NCBI RefSeq assembly: GCF_017498545.1
Contig: NZ_CP071793.1
Coordinates: forward strand, 2,294,001 to 2,358,000
Direction of reading: 5' to 3'
DNA from: Sulfidibacter corallicola
Lineage (GTDB): Bacteria; Acidobacteriota; Holophagae; Acanthopleuribacterales; Acanthopleuribacteraceae
Length of the DNA: 64,000 bases
Below the pieces are notes generated by a model. That model did no database searches. It had not been told where the DNA came from and saw nothing but the letters and a program-made list of their open reading frames with translations. Of the stretch, positions 45,701-53,012 are shown one piece after another. Every line of letters begins with the position of its first letter. Positions within the stretch are counted from its first letter, which is position 1. The translations under genes were made by a program, and so were the position numbers.

Positions 45701-46270
45701 CCCGACCACACCTCCGACGAATACCTGGTGATCGCCGAACGGTATCTCGAACGCTTCGGCCTGGAAAAGCTGCATCCCGTCATCGCCATCGTGCGCCTGG
45801 AGCACCTCCTGATGAACGGTCGCTACGAGGAGGCCTGGGAACTCATCCGCACGCGCGCCAAAGACTCCATGGACTTGCCGGTCAACTACCACGACCGCTA
45901 TCTGTTCCTCTCCCTGGCGATGCGGGCCGCCTGGGAAATGAAGGAACGACCGCCTCGCGGCTGGTTGATCCAGTTCCAAAAATTCAACCCGGCACCCCAC
46001 GACTCCTTCATCCTGCAGACCCACTGGGTCCTGGCTCGCGCCACCGAAGCCTCGTTGCCCCTGTCGATGGGTGCCCCCAAGGCGCTCAAATCGCTGAAGG
46101 AAGTTGAGGCCCTGCTGGTTCAGGCAAAATTGAAATACTACTACCGGGCCGTTCTGACCAAACAGATCATCTTGTTGGAGAACCTGGACCAACAGGAGAC
46201 CCTGGCCCAGTTGATCACGCTGCGCAACCAAATCGACGATCTGCTCAAAGTGGCGCTTCCAGAGCGGTGA
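42776..46270 (+). CDS. Ser/Thr kinase - AAA-type ATPase - TPR signalling protein
   Basis: A 1164-residue protein. Residues 10-290 are a Hanks kinase: glycine loop GSGGNG (20-25), Lys42, HRDLKPDN (139-146), DFG (166-168) and SPEQARG. All catalytic residues are present. Residues ~320-690 are an AAA/STAND-type ATPase module with a Walker A-like GEPGMGRTS (about 346-354), a LLDNAQ Walker B, and a winged-helix-like segment (LLRAASIVGNGVDY). The remainder, to ~1140, consists of TPR-like helices. No membrane helix is seen. The arrangement matches PknK-like regulators, in which the kinase is joined to a MalT/AAA-TPR sensor but lacks a DNA-binding output. The ligand or partner is unknown. It stands as its own transcription unit. 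Confidence 0.9.
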   Translation: MSTVTEPEKLLHYDILEVLGSGGNGTVYRAVDTRNEKVVALKTLKTVTEVTLNRFKREYLALKKMDNDGIVKVFEGFFEHAPPFFSMEWVRGKTLSNVIEDMEHNPLIFSVADRENFAVRLAIQACDILSYIHDFQEVHRDLKPDNLFITMDKGNILSEFHVKMLDFGLLKQLSTQEDEDTQSGMIVGTVHYLSPEQARGTSLDPRSDLYSLGVIMYRIISLKLPYEAKDVVGYIFKTVFEDPIPIDQHTQECSKQMQSILHDLLAKEPGKRPPTANALKSRLKGLLQKEVKTVDFDASDLDFTSGIEGWGTPLLPPPLIGRDEAIAKLERLIQTLDSTHPQAALVIGEPGMGRTSVLKEWRSRVQFKEPIFMQVHFAEEAVPAQDPVGTLMDSLIRNMKPEEVKTVFRDVYPFLSSVSRYLGRYFDTKSVSKFDHLSPGRKLQVLAINFIKLIQTLTVRGPIVILLDNAQNAPERFYGWLTLFWEQVGSKKLLLLLSASPDHSKKAYNQFVARLKSGPDMTEIPLNPLEEKQICDLLQDMLPIATRLPFSEKLRKFLMERGSGNPFYSIELFSRLYEDDHVFINKGTIDVRSVDDLDVPVSIHQALMKKVSRQPEDAITLLRAASIVGNGVDYATLQNMLGWQEEKVIEEVMSLLKQGILSESEEGTNKLNFNAPALLKIVTEQMSEEDKRFWHHAAARAIEKGLPTNDILTLEKVAYHYANSANHVRAVKYAYLAGNSSLEAKDMDKAVYFYELSLEMMDRMENKQARNLVNLKLAEVHLSGNQPREAISYYNESLKIPNLSKMEELRSLRGRMLCFQKLDQLEDAFGDARALFKLGETCSARIRSETKRAFGRLSWQFKGEGNVYFKELDEGRKIYPKLKHWQLELPLSQMLANEVIAAGKRLLAQLKSNPPNTFPLYCQLAFIRYFMGDFNKAREYLNAAQNATSTQQHQGGPHFLVLQALLTYKIKNTLAPDHTSDEYLVIAERYLERFGLEKLHPVIAIVRLEHLLMNGRYEEAWELIRTRAKDSMDLPVNYHDRYLFLSLAMRAAWEMKERPPRGWLIQFQKFNPAPHDSFILQTHWVLARATEASLPLSMGAPKALKSLKEVEALLVQAKLKYYYRAVLTKQIILLENLDQQETLAQLITLRNQIDDLLKVALPER

Positions 46271-46363
46271 TGGCCCCAAGGCGTCTTTTTTACGACACCA
46301 AACCACTTTTTTACACACACCACCCGTCACTTCCCTTACAATGTAAAAAGAGGCACATTATTC

Positions 46364-46379
46364 GGTGATCCAGATCACA
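46364..46379. promoter_or_regulatory. Near-consensus CRP-type operator
   Basis: GGTGATCCAGATCACA matches the E. coli CRP consensus core TGTGATCTAGATCACA at 14 of 16 positions and is almost perfectly palindromic. Its centre is about 54 bases before the ATG at 46426. A class II arrangement (site at about -41) would put the start of transcription near 46413, with TATGAA at 46401-46406 as the -10 box. A TACAAT at 46337 is the alternative -10. Confidence 0.6.
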
Positions 46380-46425
46380 CCTCCTCAACACAAAAAGACT
46401 TATGAATGGGAGACAGAGGTCACAC

Positions 46426-47067
46426 ATGAAGCTTGAGGAAATACTCGAGACTCGCGATCTGAGCGGAGCGAACCTTTCCGGTCACTCTCTCGGAGGCGTC
46501 AATCTCAGCGGCAAGAACCTACGCGGGGCGGATCTGTCCTTTGCCCACCTGGGCGGTGCGGTTCTTCGCGGCGTGGATTTACGCAACGCGATTTTGAATC
46601 AGGCCAACCTGGGCGCTGCGGACCTTACCGGAGCCGATTTGCGTTACGCGGACCTGAGAGACGCCAATCTCAAGGGCGCCATTTTGATGGGCGCCGATCT
46701 GAGGGAATGTATGGGGTTACGCCAATATCCCATCGCCCCACCGAGTCATCTGCTCAAGCAGGACCCACTTCTCGAAGAGACCGAAGATTTTGCCGAGGCA
46801 AAAAAAGAAGGATTTCACCCGATCTCCCACTGGGGGAAAGCCTTCGCTCTTTCAGCCAACGACAGCGACTTGAACCAGAACGACACCATCTGGCGCAATT
46901 TGAAAGATCACCTCGGCGACTTGATTTTCGGGGACCGCAACACCTACAAGGAAGTGCGGTTGGTACGCCAATACAAACACTACTCCCAGTGGGCGTACAT
47001 GATTTCCAAAAAGGGGTTTGAACAAATGGCCGCCAAACTCGGCCTGAAAATCAAACCCAAAGCCTGA
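46426..47067 (+). CDS. Pentapeptide-repeat protein with unknown C-terminal domain
   Basis: A 213-residue protein. Residues ~10-100 are about 17 pentapeptide repeats of the A(D/N)LxG type (for example ADLTGADLRYADLRDANLKG), forming a right-handed quadrilateral beta-helix. Residues ~105-213 are a helical/strand domain without a known match, including WGKAFALSANDSDLNQND and IFGDRNTYKEVRLV. There is no signal peptide. Roles range from DNA-gyrase protection to scaffolding, and none can be assigned. The ATG at 46426 has GAGG 6-8 bases upstream; an earlier in-frame ATG at 46402 lacks this. A CRP-like site lies just upstream. Confidence 0.88.
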   Translation: MKLEEILETRDLSGANLSGHSLGGVNLSGKNLRGADLSFAHLGGAVLRGVDLRNAILNQANLGAADLTGADLRYADLRDANLKGAILMGADLRECMGLRQYPIAPPSHLLKQDPLLEETEDFAEAKKEGFHPISHWGKAFALSANDSDLNQNDTIWRNLKDHLGDLIFGDRNTYKEVRLVRQYKHYSQWAYMISKKGFEQMAAKLGLKIKPKA

Positions 47068-47220
47068 ATCTCCAAGGGGTGACGCGGTCACCACAAAACG
47101 TTCCGAGCCACAGGCGAAGAACGTCGGTAGGGGTCCGTGCGCTGAAGAGGGCCACACCGGAGAGGTCAGGCGAACGAGGCAGGAACGGGCCGTCCATAGC
47201 GGTCTTACAAGTACTTTAGG

Positions 47221-47249
47221 TTGAAAAGGTCATATGTTTTTCCGATAAT
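47221..47249 (+). promoter_or_regulatory. Strong sigma-70-type promoter for the GNAT gene
   Basis: TTGAAA (5 of 6) and GATAAT (5 of 6) are separated by exactly 17 bases. The expected transcription start near 47256 leaves an untranslated leader of about 210 bases. Confidence 0.7.
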
Positions 47250-47364
47250 CATATTAAAGGCATCCATTTTTTTATCTAATTCAGCTTGACCGACCGATAT
47301 TAACCTCCAAGTGCAACGTTTCATCTCTTTCCGCTAAACCCGGTCATCTGCCATGCCAACCATA

Positions 47365-47415
47365 GTGAGTCAAGAACGGCGTTTTCACGCGCTGACCATG
47401 GAGCGCTTGACTCAC
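47365..47415. repeat. 10-bp inverted repeat in the GNAT leader
   Basis: GTGAGTCAAG at 47365-47374 is the exact complement of 47406-47415. The 31-base interior is GC-rich and can pair further. It lies about 40 bases before the Shine-Dalgarno, so a leader hairpin or a protein-binding dyad is possible. Confidence 0.5.
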
Positions 47416-47464
47416 CCACCAGGAATGAAACCAGAAGCAAACTTAACAAACGGAGGTCTGTCCT

Positions 47465-48187
47465 ATGGCGGTCGCCAGTCCTATTTTACCTACGCGGCAC
47501 CACTCGGTCACTTATAGCCCACTCACAGAAAACGACTTAGAAGAAACCATCGAATGTCTATGCCGGGTATTTCCGCAAAATGAACCAATTACCCAGAGAG
47601 CCGGAATCACCGAAAAAGACTTTCGTCCTTTCGCAAGGATGTTCTGTGAATTAGCTGTAAAAGAAAAAGTTTCCCTGATTATGAGGGATAAACAATTTGG
47701 AAATCGCGTTACCGGTTTTTCCATTAACCACGACTATGCAACTCCTGCTCCCGAGGAGATAGAACGAGTAACACCAAAGTTCGCTCCAGTTTTTAAAGTA
47801 CTTGAAGAATTGGACATCATTTATCGTGACGGAAAGTCATTTTCTTTTGGTGAAGTCTGTTACTTGTTGATGGCCGGTGTCGATCACCAGTTCTACAAGC
47901 AACAGAAGGGAAAAACGGCAGTCAAGGGCAACCAGTTAGCCGCGAAATTGTTTCAGTTGACACTCGACATCGTGCGCGCCGAAGGGTTCCACAACACGAT
48001 CGCCCACGCCACGGGCTCGTTTTCGCAAAAGGGTCTTCACGACTTGGGATTCTCGGAAGTCGCCAGAATCGACTACAACACCTTCGAGTTCGAGGGCCAG
48101 TATCCATTCAAGAGGATTCCCTGGCACTCGTGCTGCAAAATCTACGACCTGTCCCTGCGCGAAGAACCCATCGTTCAAGCCAGCTAG
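47465..48187 (+). CDS. GNAT-like N-acyltransferase
   Basis: About 240 residues. Family-like features: an N-terminal YSPLTENDLEETIECLCRVF (the first GNAT strand and helix), NEPIT, a central strand with VTGFSINHDY, and a second half with KGNQLAAKLFQLTLDIVRAEGF, which fits the acyl-CoA-binding loop and helix. HATGSFSQKGLHDLGFSEV reads like the final GNAT beta-bulge. The substrate is unknown. GGAGG lies 8 bases before the ATG. The first ~430 bases are clearly more AT-rich than the last ~290, which match the genome, so the gene looks composite or recently acquired. Confidence 0.75.
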   Translation: MAVASPILPTRHHSVTYSPLTENDLEETIECLCRVFPQNEPITQRAGITEKDFRPFARMFCELAVKEKVSLIMRDKQFGNRVTGFSINHDYATPAPEEIERVTPKFAPVFKVLEELDIIYRDGKSFSFGEVCYLLMAGVDHQFYKQQKGKTAVKGNQLAAKLFQLTLDIVRAEGFHNTIAHATGSFSQKGLHDLGFSEVARIDYNTFEFEGQYPFKRIPWHSCCKIYDLSLREEPIVQAS

Positions 48188-48690
48188 GATCCATCCCGAA
48201 ACGGACAGGCCTTTTCTTCGAAGGCTTTTCGACGGGGGACGGTTTCGGGCCGCTGGCCTCGGGCCTGGGCAAAATTGGGTGGGCCCGGTTCACGCGCCGA
48301 AACGCCACTTCCTCCGCGAACCTACTTCGCGTGGTTTTCGAGACCCAAACCGAGAACTCATTTCAATTGACCCGCGCTTGCGTTTCACCAGGAGAACCGC
48401 CGGCGAGGGTGCATGAAAAGATCCCACCAGATCGCGAATCGGTGTGGATCATTCGAAAAAGGCACACAGGTTTACGAAGGCGGGTCGATTCGGCACACGC
48501 GACCATCGGCCCGTCCGGTCCTCGTTTCCCATTGATATTTTCTCTTTCTCCCATACTCTCAAAAAAACTTCGGAACCTACTTTCCTCACCCCAATCGCCA
48601 CCTCAATCTGTGCTAGAATAGACCGATAATCCCCAATTCTCCAACGCTCCGGGGCTCGTGCTCCGCGAGATGGCTAAAGGTGAGGCGAGC
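48188..48690. other. Intergenic region upstream of the second TonB receptor
   Basis: About 500 bases. Frames are non-coding by composition. An extended -10 element at 48611-48619 is the only regulatory signal noticed. Confidence 0.4.
48611..48619 (+). promoter_or_regulatory. Candidate extended -10 promoter
   Basis: TGC followed by TAGAAT (5 of 6) forms an extended -10 about 72 bases before the receptor start. No -35 match is present, which extended -10 promoters can tolerate. Confidence 0.35.
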
Positions 48691-50940
48691 ATGAAGCGAT
48701 TGCTTTCGGCACTGGCGTGCTTGGTCTGTTTTCACGCCCCCATTTTGGCTCAACCGTCGAGTTCGGCTCCCCCGGTTCCTCCGAAAAAATCGGAACTGAG
48801 TTTGGAAGCACTGCTGAACCTGAAGGTCTCCATCGCCTCTCGCATGGAACAGGACGTGTCCGAGGCGCCATCGATCGTTTCGGTCATCACCGCCCAGGAA
48901 ATCGAGAACATGGGGGCACGCACACTGGAAGACGTGCTGCGAACGGTGCCGGGATTCGATACGTTCATCGATCCCTCGATCAGTTCGGTGACGATCGCCG
49001 TGCGCGGGGTCGTCGCGGCCGAGGCGCGCAACAACAACATCAAGTTTCTGCTCAACGGGCACGCACACAACTGGATGACCGGCGGCCCGCACCACTATTT
49101 GATCGATCACTTTCCGGTGGACACCATCGATCGGCTCGAGATCATTCGCGGACCGGGTTCCGCCCTGTACGGAACCAGTGCATTCGTCGGCGTGGTCAAC
49201 ATCATCACCAAACAAACGCTCGACACCACCACGGTCAGCCTGAAGGGCGGCAGCTTCAGTTCGGTGCGCGGGTCGGTCAATCACAACGCCCGCAAGGGCG
49301 ACCTGATTTTCGACCTCAAGGCGACCTACTACGATACCGACGGCGCAGAGGAGTTGGTGGACAGCGATTCGGCGGTGGTCAATTTCGGCGAACCGTTTTC
49401 GGCCGCTCCCAACGACACCACCCGCGAGGCCGAGAGCTTCGTGCTTCAGACCACCCTGGAATACCAAAATTGGCAGTTCGACTTTTTTCACACGAATCTG
49501 GAGCGTAATTTCGCGATCGGTCTGGCGGGCGCCTCCACCGACGAAAACACCTTGGAAATGAAGGCCTACAGTGCCCAACTGTCCTACAAGCGATCGTTCG
49601 CCGACGAGCGGGGCGAGATCAAGGCGCGGGTCTACTACGATTTCTTCGAGTTTTTCCAGGCACTGGAACTGTTCCCCGAGGAAACGGCCGGCCTGTTCAG
49701 CCTCCTATACCCCGACTCGCCCTATCCCGAGGGTGAGAGCATCCTGGGTCAGCCCGGCGTGGATTTCGCCCATTTCGGCCCGGAAATCGACATTACCTAC
49801 GAAACCGAATCGGGCATCACCTACCACAGCGGCCTCCTGTACAAACACGCCGAGTTGATGGATCCCATCCATTACGCCAACAACAACGTCACCGGCGTAC
49901 CGCTGGACGTCAATGGCACGACCTTTTTCCCGTTCCAGTATTTTGGTTCCCTGGTCAACCTGACCGACGTTCCCGCCGGAAACTGGATCCTCGAGGAGGA
50001 TCGCTCGATCGTGGCGGCCTACGTCCAGGGTGTCTTCAACTTCGTGGACCTGTTCCAGGTGCCCGCGGAAAGCTTCGCACTCACGCTCGGGGTCCGGCAC
50101 GACGATTACGACGACTTCGGGACCAGCACCAATCCGCGCGGCGGGGTGGTCTGGTCGCCCAACGAACACATTTTTCTCAAGTTGCTGTACGGGACCGCAT
50201 TTCGTGCACCGGACTTCAACGAGCTGTACCAGATCAACAACCCGGTCATCCGCGGCAACCCGAACCTGGACCCCGAGGAACTGAAAACCGCCGAATTTCA
50301 AATCGGCTTCAAGATCAGCCAGGATGCCCTGATCACCGCGTCTTATTTCAAAACGGACATCGACAACGCGATTCAGGACGTGACTTTCGTGGAGGACGGC
50401 GTCGTGCTGGAACGCTTCGACAACATCGGCAGCCTGGAATCGGAAGGCGGCGAACTGGACGTCAAATACGTCCACGACCGCGGCTACATCTATTTCAATT
50501 TCACACTGCAGGAGGTCACCAACACGACCCGAGCCACGCTTACCGGAACTGACGCCGACGGCAACGAAGTCAGGTTCCAACAGCCCGTTTTCGACGTGGG
50601 CTACATACCCGAAACCATTTTCAACCTGGGAAGCTACTTCGAAGTGACCGAGACCATCGGCTGGAACCTCTCGCTGAACCACACCGGCGAGCGCGACCGC
50701 ACCGAAGAAGTGGGCCTGGTGGACGGCGTCCCGACCGCCATGGACCCGCGCGAGCCGACGCCGGAACGGACCCTGGTCAACAGCGCGGTTTCGCTGCGCA
50801 TGGGCAACTGGCGGGCGAAGCTGGCGGGATTCAACCTGCTGGACGAGGATCACCGCGATCCCGATGCCTCCGCATCGATCGCCAACGATCTGCCACGCGA
50901 AGGCACCACTTTTCAGATCACCCTATCCTACGATTTTTGA
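48691..50940 (+). CDS. TonB-dependent outer-membrane receptor
   Basis: A 749-residue receptor. A signal peptide (1-20, ending PILAQ) is followed by a short linker and a plug domain (about 40-170: APSIVSVITAQEIENMGARTLEDVL, GTSAFVGVVNIITK). The barrel contains the conserved FRAPDFNELYQ and NPNLDPE segments and ends in FQITLSYDF with the terminal Phe. There is no carboxypeptidase-like N-terminal domain, unlike the receptor at 19139. It resembles vitamin B12, siderophore and other small-ligand receptors, but the substrate cannot be told. The ATG at 48691 follows AAGGTGAGG. It is convergent with the AMP-ligase gene, with 30 bases between stops. Confidence 0.92.
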   Translation: MKRLLSALACLVCFHAPILAQPSSSAPPVPPKKSELSLEALLNLKVSIASRMEQDVSEAPSIVSVITAQEIENMGARTLEDVLRTVPGFDTFIDPSISSVTIAVRGVVAAEARNNNIKFLLNGHAHNWMTGGPHHYLIDHFPVDTIDRLEIIRGPGSALYGTSAFVGVVNIITKQTLDTTTVSLKGGSFSSVRGSVNHNARKGDLIFDLKATYYDTDGAEELVDSDSAVVNFGEPFSAAPNDTTREAESFVLQTTLEYQNWQFDFFHTNLERNFAIGLAGASTDENTLEMKAYSAQLSYKRSFADERGEIKARVYYDFFEFFQALELFPEETAGLFSLLYPDSPYPEGESILGQPGVDFAHFGPEIDITYETESGITYHSGLLYKHAELMDPIHYANNNVTGVPLDVNGTTFFPFQYFGSLVNLTDVPAGNWILEEDRSIVAAYVQGVFNFVDLFQVPAESFALTLGVRHDDYDDFGTSTNPRGGVVWSPNEHIFLKLLYGTAFRAPDFNELYQINNPVIRGNPNLDPEELKTAEFQIGFKISQDALITASYFKTDIDNAIQDVTFVEDGVVLERFDNIGSLESEGGELDVKYVHDRGYIYFNFTLQEVTNTTRATLTGTDADGNEVRFQQPVFDVGYIPETIFNLGSYFEVTETIGWNLSLNHTGERDRTEEVGLVDGVPTAMDPREPTPERTLVNSAVSLRMGNWRAKLAGFNLLDEDHRDPDASASIANDLPREGTTFQITLSYDF

Positions 50941-50970
50941 GGAACCGCCCGAAACCGTAGGAGCCTGGGC

Positions 50971-52311
50971 TCAAATGACCCGTTTTTTCTTGCCCCGTGC
51001 GCTCATGAAGGCCTCGTCGACGACTTCGACCTTGACGGGTACCTTGAAGGATTGCAACCGCGCACGGCAGTATTTTTTCACTTTTCTGGCCAAGGCCTTG
51101 GGATCCTCGGCCGCTGCCGGATTGACCTTGGCGCAAACGATGTGACCCGTGAGCGGGCTTTTCTCCTTGTAGACCAAGACGTCGCGAATGTTGTCCATTT
51201 CGAGGATCGTGTTTTCCACTTCCTGCGGCATCACCTTTTCGCCACCCACGTTGATCATCTCGGACTTGCGGCCCAGGATGCGCAGAAACTCGCCATCGAC
51301 CTCCACCGCATCGCCCGTATTGAACCAACCGTCTTCGGTGAACGGGCTCTCGGCATTGAGATACCCCAACATCGCCGATTCGGTCTTGATCTGGAGAATG
51401 CCGGCGACGATGCGGTAATCCATGTCGAGTTTGACCCAAAGGGAATCGGAACTCTTGGATTTCGACCGAAACACGCCCAATTCGATCAGCCCGTAGGTTT
51501 GCTGGAACTTCACGCTGGGGAACAGCTCGTTCAGGCGTTTCAGGGTCAGCTCGGGCATGGGCTCCGCACCGTAGGTGATGAGATTGAGCGAACCGAGATC
51601 GAACTTCTTGTATGCCTGGCTGATCAGCAGCAGGTTGAGAAAGGTGGGCGAAGCGGGCAATACCTCGATGTCGTAGTCCTGAATCAGTTTGCACACGGAA
51701 TCGGGCCCGTAGTCCTGCACGGTGTAGAGAATGCCGCCATTGGAGAGGTTGTGGAGCAGGGTATTGAGCCCGCCCCAGTGATCGAATTTCAAAAACAACA
51801 ACATGTTGCGCGTCGGACGCCGCCGCTTGAACTTCTCCAGCAGGCCGGTGAAATCGTGAATGGCGCCCTTGGGATCCCCCGACGATCCGGAAGTGAACAG
51901 AATCAGACCGGGATGTTCGCGCCCCCGAACGGTGGCCACCAAATCGTGATCGTTGGCCACCTCGAGACGCTGGAACCGGTAACTGTCGGCTTCCACGTCG
52001 AAGTGGAAGGCACACTCGATCTGCGCGATTCGGTAGATGCGCGCCTTGTTTTCTTCGGGCGCGTCCCACATCAGCGGGACGCCGATGCAGCCACGTTCGA
52101 TCAACGCCAGAAGCAGGGCGATGGTGTTGGGCGTGAAGTCGGATTCAATGGAGACGACCGCGCCGGCAGTCACCTTCAGCTCGTCCAATTCAGAGCGCCA
52201 CTTTTCGATGCGCGTGTACAACCATCGGTAATCGAAGCGCTTGCCCCGCCAGTAGATGGCGATATCGTTTTGATGTTCCTCGAAAACACGCAACAGAAAC
52301 TCGATGCTCAT
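50971..52311 (-). CDS. AMP-forming acyl (acid) ligase
   Basis: A 446-residue member of the ANL superfamily. Core motifs are readable: the phosphate loop FTSGSSGDPKG, the aromatic motif YGLIE, NTGDAVEVDGEF, LGRKSEMINVGGEKV and the catalytic Lys motif ARGKKKR at the C-terminus, so adenylation should be functional. It is shorter than typical acyl-CoA synthetases (500-550 aa). With an acyl carrier protein 20 bases upstream, the simplest reading is an acid:ACP ligase that loads a carboxylic acid onto that carrier. The ATG at 52311 lies 20 bases after the ACP stop. The acid is unknown. Confidence 0.88.
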   Translation of the reverse strand: MSIEFLLRVFEEHQNDIAIYWRGKRFDYRWLYTRIEKWRSELDELKVTAGAVVSIESDFTPNTIALLLALIERGCIGVPLMWDAPEENKARIYRIAQIECAFHFDVEADSYRFQRLEVANDHDLVATVRGREHPGLILFTSGSSGDPKGAIHDFTGLLEKFKRRRPTRNMLLFLKFDHWGGLNTLLHNLSNGGILYTVQDYGPDSVCKLIQDYDIEVLPASPTFLNLLLISQAYKKFDLGSLNLITYGAEPMPELTLKRLNELFPSVKFQQTYGLIELGVFRSKSKSSDSLWVKLDMDYRIVAGILQIKTESAMLGYLNAESPFTEDGWFNTGDAVEVDGEFLRILGRKSEMINVGGEKVMPQEVENTILEMDNIRDVLVYKEKSPLTGHIVCAKVNPAAAEDPKALARKVKKYCRARLQSFKVPVKVEVVDEAFMSARGKKKRVI

Positions 52312-52331
52312 CACCCAACCATCCCTATCCT

Positions 52332-52640
52332 TCAGGCCTCGATGCCTTCTTCGCGCAACAGCACACAAACGTACTCGACCAGGTTGGCGATCGAATGGAA
52401 GGGGCTTTTCTCAGCCGTCAGCGCCCGTTCGTCCGCCAGGACGATCGTCGCATCGAATACATCTTCCACATGCTCCTCGACCACGGAAATGAAATTGACC
52501 AACCCGAGCGAGTCCAGCCTGCCGTTTTCACCGAACAGCAGGGTATCGAGCGATTTGGGCAGCAGTTCCTCGCCCTGATCCTCGTTGGTTTCGTCCACCG
52601 CCAGATAAACGGCTTCCTGAACACGTTCTTCAAGAGACAT
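52332..52640 (-). CDS. Acyl carrier protein
   Basis: A 102-residue acidic, helical protein. The phosphopantetheine site is Ser44 in RLDSLGLVNF. The flanking helices (VQEAVYLAVDE, ISVVEEHVEDVF) fit an ACP/PCP fold, though it is longer than AcpP (78 aa) and clearly diverged from it, as expected for a dedicated carrier. GAGG lies 7 bases before the ATG, and an extended -10 promoter precedes it. It is co-transcribed with the AMP-ligase. Confidence 0.87.
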   Translation of the reverse strand: MSLEERVQEAVYLAVDETNEDQGEELLPKSLDTLLFGENGRLDSLGLVNFISVVEEHVEDVFDATIVLADERALTAEKSPFHSIANLVEYVCVLLREEGIEA

Positions 52641-53012
52641 AAGCCATCCTCACCCAAAAAATTTGCACCGACCATTATATCAAAAACCACTAAAAAACCA
52701 ATGGAGAGCACGACAGAAACCCATACATTGCAAATATTTACGCATCGCGCAATTCTCTCGCCGAATCGTTGAAAAATCTAAAACGATCTTTCCGGTTTTT
52801 CGGTGATTTGCTTTTCGATCCGGATCGACGCACCCAGGAAACCCCGGTCACAAATTCGCTATCTCAGGTATCGGTGTTCTCGAAGGTTTTTCTGAAAAAC
52901 TGCAGGCGCGTCGTTTTCGCGAGGACCCGAGCCGGCCACATCGATGGGCGATCTTCCGCATCGCCGAAGGTGCGGAACAATTACTTTCCGGTGCAGGAAA
53001 CCCCGTCATCCC
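52641..53012. other. Intergenic region splitting the acyl cluster into two units
   Basis: About 370 bases between the KAS III stop and the ACP start. The ACP-proximal part is AT-rich and contains a promoter (52674-52701). No coding frame is supported. Confidence 0.5.
52674..52701 (-). promoter_or_regulatory. Extended -10 promoter for the ACP/AMP-ligase unit
   Basis: On the minus strand TGA directly precedes a perfect TATAAT; TTGGTT lies 16 bases upstream as a weak -35. Transcription would begin about 25 bases before the ACP start, just ahead of its Shine-Dalgarno. Confidence 0.7.

Larger units (their letters stand above)
47068..47464. other. Intergenic leader with promoter and hairpin
   Basis: About 397 bases. 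The 3' part is more AT-rich than average. It contains a strong promoter (47221-47249) and a 10-bp inverted repeat (47365-47415), which together give the next gene a structured leader of ~210 bases. No coding frame is supported. Confidence 0.5.
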
